Positions 21,059 through 30,647 of a stretch of 64,000 nucleotides of DNA are shown piece by piece (within the stretch, counting starts at the first letter, position 1; every line of letters starts with the position of its first letter). The notes beneath the pieces were generated by a model that was not told the DNA's origin, made no database searches, and saw only the letters and a list, made by a program, of their open reading frames with translations. Location of the stretch: contig JAJZVD010000002.1 in NCBI GenBank assembly GCA_021845805.1, forward strand, positions 62,001 to 126,000, given 5' to 3'. Both the position numbers and the translations under genes were made by a program. The DNA is from Pseudomonadota bacterium (GTDB lineage: Bacteria > Pseudomonadota > Alphaproteobacteria > Rhodobacterales > Rhodobacteraceae).

Positions 21059-21084
21059 GGGCCCGCGGACGTGTCCGCGGGCCC
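21059..21084 (-). other. Strong intercistronic hairpin between ugpB and ugpA
   Basis: Perfect 12-bp inverted repeat GGGCCCGCGGAC-GT-GTCCGCGGGCCC about 20 nt after the ugpB stop; no clear U-tract. Confidence 0.75.
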
Positions 21085-21103
21085 TTGCATGCGGTGCGGC
21101 GGC

Positions 21104-22426
21104 TTACTTGTTGGCCGCTTCGAACTGCGCGATCAGCTCGTTGCCGCGCTTGTCCACGTTTTCCAGCGCCTGCTTGGCGTCTTCCTGGCCGCCCAGCAGC
21201 TTCTGGAATTCGTCGTCGATGATGTTGCGCACCTGGACGTAGTTGCCAAAGCGCAGGCCCTTCGAGTTCGCGGTCGGCGGGTTCAGGGTGATTTCCTTGA
21301 TCGCCACGTCGGAACCGGGGTTCTTCTCGTAGTAGCCCTGCTTCTGGCCAAGCTCGTAGGCGGCCTGCGTGATCGGCAGGTAGCCCGAGAACTGGTGCCA
21401 GTCGGCCTGCACTTCCGGCGACGACAGGTAGTGCAGGAAGTCGGCCACGCCCTGGTATTCTTCCTTCGGATGGCCCTGCAGCACCCACAGCGTCGCGCCG
21501 CCGATGATGGTGTTCTGTGGCGCGCCCTTCACGTCCTGGTAATAGGGCAGCATGCCGTAGCCCACCTGGAAGTCCTTGGCGTTGGCGATCACCGCCGCGC
21601 GCCCGGCCGAGCTGTCCATGTACATGGCGCATTCCTGGCTGAAGAACTTCGGCGGGGCGTCATTGCCGCCCACCGGGCCGCCATATTCGAAGATGCCGTC
21701 CTTCTGCCATTGCGCCAGGTTCGCCCAGTGCCGGATCAGAACGTCATCCTTGGCATATTCCAGCCGCGCCGCAGTGCCGCCGAAGCCGTTTTCCAGCGTG
21801 CCGATCGCCCGGTTGTGCCAGGCCGACAGGTTCTCGGTCTGGATCCAGCTGATCCAGGCCGAGGTGAAGCCGCACTTGGCCGCGCCCGAGGCGATGATCT
21901 TCTTCGAATCCGCGATCACGTCGTCCCAGGTCTTCGGCGCGACCTCGGGGTCAAGCCCGGCCTTCTTGAACACGTCCTTGTTGTAATAGAAGATCGGCGT
22001 GGACGAGTTGAACGGCATCGACAGCATGTTGCCGTTGGTGTCGGTGTAGTAGCCGACGACGGCGGGCAGGAAGCCCTTCGGATCGAACGGCGCGCCCATG
22101 TCCTTCATCAGCTGGTAGACCGGGTAGATCGCGCCCTTGGCGGCCATCATGGTGCCGGTGCCGACCTCGAAGACCTGCACGATGTCGGGCTGCTGATGCG
22201 CGCGGAAGGCGGCGATCGCGGCGGTCATCGTCTCGGGGTAGGACCCCTTGTAGGTGGCAACCACCTCGTACTTGTCCTGGCTCTTGTTGTAGTCGGCCAC
22301 GATCTGGTTCAGCTTGTCGCCAAGCTTGCCGCCCATCGCGTGCCACCAGGTGATCGTGGTTTTCGCCTGCGCAGACGTCAGGGCCGTTCCGGCCAGCAGC
22401 GCACCAAGCAAGATAGAGCGCATCAT
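21104..22426 (-). CDS. ugpB: sn-glycerol-3-phosphate-binding periplasmic protein
   Basis: Signal peptide MMRSILLGALLAGTALTSAQA; TTITWWHAMGGKLGDKLNQIVADYNKSQDKYEVVATYKGSYPETMTAAIAAFRA. Confidence 0.94.
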   Translation of the reverse strand: MMRSILLGALLAGTALTSAQAKTTITWWHAMGGKLGDKLNQIVADYNKSQDKYEVVATYKGSYPETMTAAIAAFRAHQQPDIVQVFEVGTGTMMAAKGAIYPVYQLMKDMGAPFDPKGFLPAVVGYYTDTNGNMLSMPFNSSTPIFYYNKDVFKKAGLDPEVAPKTWDDVIADSKKIIASGAAKCGFTSAWISWIQTENLSAWHNRAIGTLENGFGGTAARLEYAKDDVLIRHWANLAQWQKDGIFEYGGPVGGNDAPPKFFSQECAMYMDSSAGRAAVIANAKDFQVGYGMLPYYQDVKGAPQNTIIGGATLWVLQGHPKEEYQGVADFLHYLSSPEVQADWHQFSGYLPITQAAYELGQKQGYYEKNPGSDVAIKEITLNPPTANSKGLRFGNYVQVRNIIDDEFQKLLGGQEDAKQALENVDKRGNELIAQFEAANK

Positions 22427-22617
22427 CAGTGGGTCCTCCCGTGGGGTTTGGTGACTTTGTCACGCTTAGGTGCGCGATGTTACAGAACGGTTTTCGTTTT
22501 GTGTAGCTTTTGTAACGGCTCCTGCGCGATTTGCGGCGGGTTTGTTCGGATCGACGCGCCGACCCTGCCGGGCGGGCCTTGCAGTGGGGCCCGATTTGCC
22601 GGAATGCTCGCCCACAA

Positions 22618-24600
22618 ATGACGCATCTGTTCAACGCTCTGGTCGATATCCTGTCGGCGCATCCTGCGCTGTCGGTGGCCATTGCCTTCCTGGTGGCCTT
22701 TGGCGAGGCGCTGCTGATCGTCGGCCTCGTCGTGCCATCCACCACGGTGCTGGTGGGGGCGGGCACGCTGATCGGCGTGGGGGAACTGCCGTTCTGGCCG
22801 ATCTTCCTGGCCACCGTCGCAGGCTGCGTGGCGGGTGATGCGCTGTCCTACTGGATCGGCTGGAAATACAACGAGCGCATCCGCCAGGTCTGGCCCTTCA
22901 GCCGCTATCCCGCGGTCATGACCCAGGGCGAGGCGTTCTTCGACCGCTACGGCGGCATGTCGATCTTCATCGTCCGCTTCATTCCGGGCGCCAAGGCGGT
23001 GGTGCCCGCCATCGCCGCCATGGCCGGGATGCCCGCCTTCCGCTTTACCGTCATCAACGTGCTGTCGGCCTTCGTCTGGTCGGCCGCGCATATCCTTCCG
23101 GCGATCGCGCTGGGCCGCGGCATCCGGGTGGCGCATCTGGCCGACCCGCGGCTGATGATCCTGATCGCGCTGGTGGCCGTGGTGCTGGCGGTGGCCTGGT
23201 TCACGACCCGGCTGGTCTATTTCATCCTGCTGCCCCGGCTGGACCGGCTGCGCCGCGCGCTGGTCATGCGGCTTGCCGCGCGGCCCTCGGCGCTGGCCCA
23301 GGGGGCGGTGCGGGTGCTGGAAAACCGCGACGGCCTGTTCGTCAGCTTTCTTCTGGCCGCGCTTGCGCTGCTGACGCTGCGGGCCTTCTTCTATGTCCTC
23401 GCCGCCTTCCTGCTGGTGCCCGGTGCGCTCAGGTCCGACCAGGCGATCAGCGCGCTGAGCCAGACCCTGCGCGACGAAACCGTGACCCACTGGATGACCA
23501 GCATCACCATGCTGGGCGACGGTCGCGTGCTGGTGCCGGTGATCGTGATGCTGGTGGGCCTCTTCGCGCTTCGCCGCCAATGGGCGGTGGCGGGCACGGT
23601 GGCCGCCGCCGCGGTCGCCTCGGCGGGGCTGGAGCCCATGCTGGCCACCATCCTCTACCGGGCGCCCCCCGGCCATGTGCAGGCGGGCGGCGAGGTCGCG
23701 GCGATCGGCAACATCGCCCATGTGACGGTGGTCTACGGGCTTCTGGCGCTGTTCCTCGCCCGGGCGGTGGCGCGCCGCTACAAGGTGGCGGTCTATCTGG
23801 CCACCGTGCTCTTCATCGCGCTCATCGCGGTGTCGCGCATCTATCTGCTGACCCACTGGCCCAGCGACGTGCTGGCGGGCCTGACCTTCGGCGCCGCGCT
23901 GGTGCTGATCACCGCCTTCCTGCTGCACGGGCGGGGGGTGGACGTGCCGCGCCGCGGGCTGGCCGGGCTGTGCGTCGTGGCCTTCGGCCTGCTGATCCCG
24001 GCGCATCTGGTCCTTGGCTACGATGCCGCCGCCCGCCGCTATTCGGTTCCGACCCCTCCCACGATCCTCACCGTTGCCGACTGGCTGGGCGGCGCCTGGC
24101 AGGACCAGCCGCCCGCCCGCGTCCTGCTGGACGGCGAATATGGCGAGCCGATGATTCTGCAATCCGACCGCGATCTTTCTGCGCTCGTCCAGCCCTTCCT
24201 GCAGAACGGCTGGCGGCTGGCGCGCGCCTCGCAACTCGATTCGCTTCTTGGCGCCATCCTGCCCACGACCGAGGGGCTCGGCCCGCATTCGCCCTGGCCG
24301 CTCACCCATATCGGGCGCACGCCGGTGGCCACGCTGTTGCGGGCCATGTCCGGCGCGCAGGGCGAACGCTATGCCCTGCGGATCTGGAAGACCGGCGTCG
24401 TGGTCGACGATGGCGGCACGCGCTATCCGCTCTTCCTGGCGTCCGTCACCGCCGAAGAACTGGAGCCGGTCACGCTGGGCTGGTCGCTGCTGGAGCCGCT
24501 GGACCTCGATGCGGCGCAGACCGCGGCGCTGCGGGCCGAGGCGGCGCGGCTTCTTGGCGTGTCAGACAGCGGCGGCGGCCCGCTTCTGGTGCCGCGCTGA
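22618..24600 (+). CDS. DedA-family / PAP2-like / LssY C-terminal-like multidomain membrane protein
   Basis: N-terminal DedA (FGEALLIVGLVVPSTTVLVGAGTLIGVG...DRYGGMSIFIVRFIPGAKAVVPAIAAMAGM), central PAP2-like (SRIYLLTHWPSDVLAGL), soluble C-terminus. Confidence 0.85.
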   Translation: MTHLFNALVDILSAHPALSVAIAFLVAFGEALLIVGLVVPSTTVLVGAGTLIGVGELPFWPIFLATVAGCVAGDALSYWIGWKYNERIRQVWPFSRYPAVMTQGEAFFDRYGGMSIFIVRFIPGAKAVVPAIAAMAGMPAFRFTVINVLSAFVWSAAHILPAIALGRGIRVAHLADPRLMILIALVAVVLAVAWFTTRLVYFILLPRLDRLRRALVMRLAARPSALAQGAVRVLENRDGLFVSFLLAALALLTLRAFFYVLAAFLLVPGALRSDQAISALSQTLRDETVTHWMTSITMLGDGRVLVPVIVMLVGLFALRRQWAVAGTVAAAAVASAGLEPMLATILYRAPPGHVQAGGEVAAIGNIAHVTVVYGLLALFLARAVARRYKVAVYLATVLFIALIAVSRIYLLTHWPSDVLAGLTFGAALVLITAFLLHGRGVDVPRRGLAGLCVVAFGLLIPAHLVLGYDAAARRYSVPTPPTILTVADWLGGAWQDQPPARVLLDGEYGEPMILQSDRDLSALVQPFLQNGWRLARASQLDSLLGAILPTTEGLGPHSPWPLTHIGRTPVATLLRAMSGAQGERYALRIWKTGVVVDDGGTRYPLFLASVTAEELEPVTLGWSLLEPLDLDAAQTAALRAEAARLLGVSDSGGGPLLVPR

Positions 24601-24651
24601 CCCTTTCCGCCACCCCGTGCCGCCCTCCCTGCCCTGACGAAGGAGACCCCG

Positions 24652-25680
24652 ATGCCCTGGACCCCCGCCGCCGCCCGCTACGATGGCATGACCTACCGCC
24701 GCTGCGGTGCAACCGGGCTGATGCTGCCCGCGATCTCGCTCGGGCTCTGGCACAACTTCGGTCATGACACGCCCCATCAGGTGAAGCGCGACATCTGCCG
24801 CACGGCCTTCGACCTGGGCATCACCCATTTCGACCTGGCCAACAACTACGGCCCCCCGCCCGGCAGTGCCGAGGAGGCCTTCGGCGACCTCATGCGCACC
24901 GATTTCGCCGGCCATCGGGATGAAATGGTCATCTCGTCCAAGGCTGGCTACCGGATGTGGCAGGGGCCCTACGGCGAATGGGGCAGCCGCAAGTCGCTCA
25001 TCGCCTCCTGCGACCAGTCCCTGAAACGGATGGGGCTCGATTACGTCGACATCTTCTATTCGCATCGCGTCGACCCCGGTACGCCCCTGGAAGAGACGAT
25101 GGGCGCGCTGGATCACATCGTGCGTTCGGGGCGCGCGCTTTATGTCGGGATCTCGTCCTACAATTCCGAACGCACCCGCGCGGCGGCGGCGATCCTGAAG
25201 GATCTGGGCACGCCCTGCGCGATCCACCAGCCGTCCTACAACATGCTGAACCGCTGGGTGGAAACCGACGGGCTGAAGGACACGCTGAAGGATCTCGGCA
25301 TCGGCTCGATCGCCTTCACCCCGCTCGCGCAGGGGATGCTGACGGCGAAATACCTGCACGGCATCCCGGCGGGCAGCCGCGCCACCCAGGGCAAATCGCT
25401 GTTCCCCGACTGGCTGACAGAGGATACGCTGGCCCGTCTGCGCGGCCTGAACGACCTGGCCGCGGCGCGGGGGCAGACGCTGGCGCAGATGGCCATCGCC
25501 TGGGTCCTGCGCGAGGGGGGCATCACCTCGGCCCTGATCGGCGCCTCGCGCCCCGAACAGGTGATCGATTGCGTGGGGGCGCTGGGCAACCTGGCCTTCA
25601 GCCCCGACGAACTGGCCGCCATCGACCGACTGGCCGAGGCGGGGAACGTGAATCTCTGGCAGCAATCCTCCGACGCATGA
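24652..25680 (+). CDS. Aldo/keto reductase (YghZ/MgrA-like)
   Basis: YRRCGATGLMLPAISLGLWHNFGHDTP...ITHFDLANNYGPPPGSAEEAFGDLMR...DYVDIFYSHRVDPGTPLEETM. Confidence 0.92.
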   Translation: MPWTPAAARYDGMTYRRCGATGLMLPAISLGLWHNFGHDTPHQVKRDICRTAFDLGITHFDLANNYGPPPGSAEEAFGDLMRTDFAGHRDEMVISSKAGYRMWQGPYGEWGSRKSLIASCDQSLKRMGLDYVDIFYSHRVDPGTPLEETMGALDHIVRSGRALYVGISSYNSERTRAAAAILKDLGTPCAIHQPSYNMLNRWVETDGLKDTLKDLGIGSIAFTPLAQGMLTAKYLHGIPAGSRATQGKSLFPDWLTEDTLARLRGLNDLAAARGQTLAQMAIAWVLREGGITSALIGASRPEQVIDCVGALGNLAFSPDELAAIDRLAEAGNVNLWQQSSDA

Positions 25681-25687
25681 GGCAGGC

Positions 25688-26668
25688 ATGAACACCGCGA
25701 AAACCGTCATCATCGAGGCCTTCGGCGGCCCCGAGGTCCTGAAGATCGTCGACCGCGAGGTGGGCGAACCCGGCGCGGGCCAGATCCGCATCCGCCACAA
25801 GGCGGTGGGGCTGAACTTCATCGACATCTACCAGCGCACCGGGCTTTATCCCAACGCGCTGCCGCTCGCGCTCGGGATGGAGGCCGCGGGCGTGGTCGAG
25901 GCGGTGGGCGAGGGGGTCACCCATCTCAAGCCCGGCGACCGCGCCGCCTATGCCGCCGTCCCGCCCGGCGCCTATGCCGAGGCGCGGGTGATGCCTGCCG
26001 CGCAGGTGGTGCCGCTGCCCGACGCGATCAGCTTCGACGAAGGCGCGGCCATGATGCTGAAGGGGATGACGGTGGTCTATCTCTTCCGCCGGACCGTGCC
26101 GATCGCGCGCGGCGACTGGGTGCTTTTCCACGCCGCCGCGGGGGGCGTGGGGCTGATCGCGTGCCAGTGGGCGCGCGCGGAAGGCATCAACCTGATCGCC
26201 ACCGCCGGGTCCGACGAGAAATGCGCGCTGGCGCTGGCACATGGCGCGACCCATGCGATCAACTACCGGCGCGAGGATTTCGCCCCGCGGGTGCGCGAGA
26301 TCACCGGGGGCCGGGGCGTCGACGTGGTGATGGATTCGGTGGGCAAGGATACGTTCGACGGCTCGCTGAACAGCCTGCGCCCTCTGGGAACGCTCATCAG
26401 CTTCGGCCAGTCCTCGGGCAAGGTGGCGCCGGTGGATCTGGGGGTGCTGTCGGCCAAGGGCTCGCTGATGATCGCGCGGCCGACGCTCTTCACCCATATC
26501 GCCCAGCACGAGGCCTGCCAGCAGATCGCCCGCGACCTGTTCGCGAAGGTCACCTCGGGCGCGGTGAAGATCGTGATCGACCAGAGCTTCCCGCTGGACC
26601 GCGTGGCCGATGCCCACCGCGCCCTGGAATCCCGCGCGACGACCGGCGCCACGATCCTGACCCCCTGA
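25688..26668 (+). CDS. Quinone oxidoreductase (zinc-independent MDR family)
   Basis: MNTAKTVIIEAFGGPEVLKIVDREVGEPGAGQIRIRHKAVGLNFIDIYQRTGLYP...; Qor-like. Confidence 0.92.
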   Translation: MNTAKTVIIEAFGGPEVLKIVDREVGEPGAGQIRIRHKAVGLNFIDIYQRTGLYPNALPLALGMEAAGVVEAVGEGVTHLKPGDRAAYAAVPPGAYAEARVMPAAQVVPLPDAISFDEGAAMMLKGMTVVYLFRRTVPIARGDWVLFHAAAGGVGLIACQWARAEGINLIATAGSDEKCALALAHGATHAINYRREDFAPRVREITGGRGVDVVMDSVGKDTFDGSLNSLRPLGTLISFGQSSGKVAPVDLGVLSAKGSLMIARPTLFTHIAQHEACQQIARDLFAKVTSGAVKIVIDQSFPLDRVADAHRALESRATTGATILTP

Positions 26669-26678
26669 GGGCGCCCCC

Positions 26679-26730
26679 CATTTTCTGTCCGCAAATATCC
26701 TCGGGGGGGGCGGGGGGCAGACGGCCCCCC
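26679..26730 (-). repeat. Dispersed hairpin repeat, copy D (reverse orientation)
   Basis: Minus strand: GGGGGGC-CGTCT-GCCCCCC ... CCGAGGATATTTGCGGACAGAAAATG; between convergent genes. Confidence 0.85.
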
Positions 26731-26740
26731 GCGGGTTGGC

Positions 26741-27220
26741 TCAGGGCGCGCCAAGGTCCATCCGCAGCACATGCTGCGGCCCCGCCCGCCCGCCCAGCCA
26801 CAGCTCGCCCGTATCGGTGAACCCGGCCTTCAGGTAGACCGCCCGTGCGGCGGGGTTGGCCGCGTTGACCGTCAGCACAAGCCCCGGCACCCCCGGGTAG
26901 TCCCGCCCCATCAGCCCGCGCAGCCCCGCCATCGCGGCGGTGCCCAGCCCCTGGCCCTGCCGCGCGGCGTCGATCAGCACGGAGCGCAGCCCGTGCTCGC
27001 CCGACCGGGCGAAGGGATGGGCCGCGGGATAGCCGCGGTCGATGACCAGAAACCCCACCACCGCGCCCGCGGCATCCAGCACGCCCCAGGCATCCTGGTC
27101 GGGGGGCAAGCCTTGCAGCCGCCGCATCGGGTCGGCGGTGAACCGTTCCTGCCCCGGGGCCATCGCCAGATGTCGGACGCGGGCCGTGTCCGCCGGGGTC
27201 AGCCGGGTATAGGCGATCAC
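26741..27220 (-). CDS. GNAT family N-acetyltransferase
   Basis: MIAYTRLTPADTARVRHLAMAPGQERF...RSVLIDAARQGQGLGTAAMAGL...VNAANPAARAVYLKAGF. Confidence 0.88.
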   Translation of the reverse strand: MIAYTRLTPADTARVRHLAMAPGQERFTADPMRRLQGLPPDQDAWGVLDAAGAVVGFLVIDRGYPAAHPFARSGEHGLRSVLIDAARQGQGLGTAAMAGLRGLMGRDYPGVPGLVLTVNAANPAARAVYLKAGFTDTGELWLGGRAGPQHVLRMDLGAP

Positions 27221-29043
27221 GCCTCCATCGCCTCCAGCTCGTCGATGAAGCCCGCGATCATGCTCAACCCCTTGTCCCAGAACGCAGGATCGGACGCGTC
27301 GAGGCCGAAGGGGGCCAGCAGTTCCCTGTGGTGCTTCGATCCGCCCGCCTTCAGCATGTCGAAATACTTGTCCTGGAAGCCCGGCGTGCCCTCGGCATAG
27401 ACGGCGTAAAGCGCGTTCACCAGCCCGTCACCGAACGCATAGGCGTAGACGTAGAAGGGCGAGTGGACGAAGTGCGGGATATAGGCCCAGAAGGTCTCGT
27501 AGCCGTCCATGAACGTGAAGGCCGGGCCCAGGCTTTCGGCCTGCACGCTCATCCACAGCGCGTTGATCCCGTCGGGCGTCAGCTCGCCGTCGCGGCGGGC
27601 GTCGTGCAGCTTGCATTCGAAATCGTAGAACGCGATCTGGCGGACGACCGTGTTGATCATGTCCTCGACCTTGCCCGCCAGCAGCGTCTTGCGTTCGGCC
27701 GGGGTCTTCGCCTGATCCAGCAGGCGGCGGAAGGTCAGCATCTCGCCGAAGACGCTGGCGGTTTCGGCCAGCGTCAGGGGGGTCGAAGACAGAAGCTCGC
27801 CTTGCCCTGCGGCCAGCACCTGATGGACGCCGTGGCCCAGTTCATGCGCCAGCGTCATCACGTCGCGCGGCTTGCCCAGATAGTTCAGCATCACATAGGG
27901 ATGCACCGTGGTCACCGTCGGATGGGCGAAGGCGCCGGGCGCCTTGCCCGCCTTCACGCCCGCGTCGATCCAGCCGCGGTCGAAGAAGGGCTGCGCGATC
28001 TCGGCCATCTTCGGCGAGAAGGCGGCATAGGCCGACAGCACCGTGTCCCTGGCCTCGGCCCAGCCGACGGTCTTTGGCTGCTCGATCGGCAGGGGGGCGT
28101 TGCGGTCCCAGACCTGCAGCGTGTCGAGCCCCATCCATTTGGCCTTCAGCAGGTAGTAGCGGTGCGAGAGCTTGGGATAGGCCGCCACCACGGCGTTGCG
28201 CAGCGCCTCGACCACTTCGGGTTCGACGTGGTTCGACAGGTGCCGCGCGGTCTGGGGCGTCGGCATCTTGCGCCAGCGGTCCTCGATCTCCTTCTCTTTC
28301 GCCAGCGTGTTGTGGACGCGGGCGAAGAGCTTGATGTTGCGGTCGAACACCGCGGCCAGCGCGCGGGCCGCGGCCTCTCGCCTGGCGCGGTCGGTATCGG
28401 TCAGCAGGTTCAGCGTGGCTTCCAGGTTCAGCGGCTCGTCCTCGCCCGGCACGGGGAAGGTCAGGCCCGCCATGGTCTCGTCAAAGAGCTTGTTCCAGGC
28501 CGAGGCGCCGACCTGGCTCTGGTCGTGCAGGAAGCGTTCCATCTCGTCCGAAAGCTGGTGGGGCCGCATCGCGCGCATCCGGTCGAACACCGGCTTGTAA
28601 CGGGCCAGATCCGCATTGGCAGCCATCAGCGCGGCCAGGTGGTCATCCTCCAGCCGGTTGAATTCCAGGCTGAAGAACACCAGCGGGGTCGTGGCCTCGG
28701 TGATCGCCTCTTGGGCGTCGCCCATGAACTTGGCGCGGTCGCTGTCCATCGTGTTCTGATAGTAGCGCAGCCCCGCGTAGGACATGATCCGGCCGGCCGT
28801 GATGTCGATCTGCTCGTAAGCCCGCACGCAGGCCAGAAGCCCTGCCGCGTCCAGTGTGGCCAGCTTGCCCTCGTAGGCCGCGGCAAAGGCGCGGCCCTCG
28901 GCGGCCACCCAGTCCAGGTCGCGTTCGTATTCCGGCGCATCGGGCGCGGGGTAAAGATCGGTCAGATCCCAGTCGGGCAGCGGGCCGAGGCTGCCCCCCG
29001 CGCTGGCGTTGGCATCGAAAACAGGGTGGCGATCTGCGCGCAT
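27217..29043 (-). CDS. pepF: Oligoendopeptidase F (M3 family)
   Basis: MRADRHPVFDANASAGGSLGPLPDWDLTDLYPAPDAPEYERDLDWVAAEG...MTLAHELGHGVHQVLA; start corrected. Confidence 0.94.
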   Translation of the reverse strand: MRADRHPVFDANASAGGSLGPLPDWDLTDLYPAPDAPEYERDLDWVAAEGRAFAAAYEGKLATLDAAGLLACVRAYEQIDITAGRIMSYAGLRYYQNTMDSDRAKFMGDAQEAITEATTPLVFFSLEFNRLEDDHLAALMAANADLARYKPVFDRMRAMRPHQLSDEMERFLHDQSQVGASAWNKLFDETMAGLTFPVPGEDEPLNLEATLNLLTDTDRARREAAARALAAVFDRNIKLFARVHNTLAKEKEIEDRWRKMPTPQTARHLSNHVEPEVVEALRNAVVAAYPKLSHRYYLLKAKWMGLDTLQVWDRNAPLPIEQPKTVGWAEARDTVLSAYAAFSPKMAEIAQPFFDRGWIDAGVKAGKAPGAFAHPTVTTVHPYVMLNYLGKPRDVMTLAHELGHGVHQVLAAGQGELLSSTPLTLAETASVFGEMLTFRRLLDQAKTPAERKTLLAGKVEDMINTVVRQIAFYDFECKLHDARRDGELTPDGINALWMSVQAESLGPAFTFMDGYETFWAYIPHFVHSPFYVYAYAFGDGLVNALYAVYAEGTPGFQDKYFDMLKAGGSKHHRELLAPFGLDASDPAFWDKGLSMIAGFIDELEAMEA

Positions 29044-29227
29044 GGGGCACCTCTTTGACCTTTGTCCCCATGTAGGGCCGGGGCGGGGCCGGGTGCAAGG
29101 CGGGGTGGGCGGGGCGGGTTGCCTCATTTTTGGGCGGGGGGCGCGGAAACGCTGCGCGTCCGTTGCGCGAAGCCTTTACCTGCGCAGAACGCCGTCCTTA
29201 ACTGGCCCAAGCAGAACAGGCGCAGTG

Positions 29228-30643
29228 ATGGCACCGACCTACTTCAACGAGATGTACCAGAATGGGCAGGTTCGCCCGCCTTACCGCCACCTTGAAGACT
29301 GGACGGCGGCCATGCCCGCCGAGCTGCGAAGTCTGAAGCAGGCCGAGGCCGAGGCCCTGTTCCGCCGGATCGGCATCACCTTCGCGGTCTATGGTGAAGG
29401 CGGTGATCCCGACCGGCTGATCCCGTTCGACATGTTTCCGCGGGTCTTCACCGCCTCGGAATGGGCCCGGCTGGACCGCGGCATCAAGCAGCGCGCCCGG
29501 GCGCTCAACGCCTTTCTGGTCGATGTCTATGGCCGGGGCGAGATCGTGCGGGCAGGCCGCATCCCCGCCCGGCTGGTCTACCAGAACGAGGCCTATGAAC
29601 GTGCGGTCGCGGGCATCGTGCCGCCGCGGGGGGTCTATTCGCATATCGTCGGCATCGACCTGGTGCGTACCGGGCCCGATGACTTCTTCGTGCTTGAAGA
29701 CAACTGCCGCACCCCCTCGGGCGTCAGCTACATGCTGGAAAACCGCGAGATCATGATGCGGATGTTCCCGGCGCTGTTCCGGGAAAGCCGCATCCAGCCG
29801 GTGGACCGCTATCCCGAGATCCTGCGCCGCACGCTGGCCTCGGTCGCGCCGGCCAAATGCGACAGCGACCCGACCGTGGTGATCCTGACGCCGGGGCATT
29901 TCAACTCGGCCTATTACGAACACAGCTTCCTTGCCGATCTGATGGGGGTGGACCTGGTCGAGGGGCAGGATCTGTTCGTGGAGGGCGAGTTCGTCTGGAT
30001 GCGGACCACGGAAGGCCCCAAGAAGGTCGACGTGATCTATCGCCGGATCGACGATGCCTTCATCGACCCGCTCTGCTTCCGCCCCGATTCCATGCTGGGC
30101 GTGCCGGGCCTGATGGATGTCTACCGCTCTGGCGGGGTGTCGATCTGCTCGGCGCCCGGGGCGGGGGTCGCGGATGACAAGGCCGTCTATACCTTCGTGC
30201 CCGAGATGATCCGCTTCTACCTGGGCGAGACGCCGATCCTGCAGAACGTGCCCACCTGGCAATGCGGCAAGTCCGATGAGCTGACCTATGTTCTGGAGAA
30301 TCTTGCCGAACTGGTGGTGAAAGAGGTGCACGGCTCGGGCGGATACGGGATGCTGGTGGGCCCGAAATCGACCAAGGAGCAGATCGCCGCCTTCGCCGAG
30401 CGGGTGAAGGCCGATCCGGGCAACTACATCGCGCAGCCGACGCTCGCGCTTTCCACCGTGCCGACCTTCGTGGACGAGGGCATCGCGCCGCGGCATGTGG
30501 ACCTGCGGCCCTATTGTCTGGTGGGCGAGCGGGTGGAACTGGTGCCCGGCGGATTGACCCGCGTGGCGCTGAAGGACGGCAGCCTTGTGGTGAACTCGTC
30601 GCAGGGCGGGGGCGTCAAGGACACCTGGGTTCTGGCGGAGTGA
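29228..30643 (+). CDS. Circularly permuted type 2 ATP-grasp protein (DUF404/407)
   Basis: MAPTYFNEMYQNGQVRPPYRHLEDWTA...FLVDVYGRGEIVRAGRIPARLVYQNEAYERAVAGI...FFVLEDNCRTPSGVSYMLENREIMMRMFP. Confidence 0.93.
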   Translation: MAPTYFNEMYQNGQVRPPYRHLEDWTAAMPAELRSLKQAEAEALFRRIGITFAVYGEGGDPDRLIPFDMFPRVFTASEWARLDRGIKQRARALNAFLVDVYGRGEIVRAGRIPARLVYQNEAYERAVAGIVPPRGVYSHIVGIDLVRTGPDDFFVLEDNCRTPSGVSYMLENREIMMRMFPALFRESRIQPVDRYPEILRRTLASVAPAKCDSDPTVVILTPGHFNSAYYEHSFLADLMGVDLVEGQDLFVEGEFVWMRTTEGPKKVDVIYRRIDDAFIDPLCFRPDSMLGVPGLMDVYRSGGVSICSAPGAGVADDKAVYTFVPEMIRFYLGETPILQNVPTWQCGKSDELTYVLENLAELVVKEVHGSGGYGMLVGPKSTKEQIAAFAERVKADPGNYIAQPTLALSTVPTFVDEGIAPRHVDLRPYCLVGERVELVPGGLTRVALKDGSLVVNSSQGGGVKDTWVLAE

Positions 30644-30647
30644 CACG

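Noticed and set aside
22451-22520. Definite Pho box call upstream of ugpB
   Set aside because: Elements are too degenerate to annotate as a feature; left as a low-interest finding.
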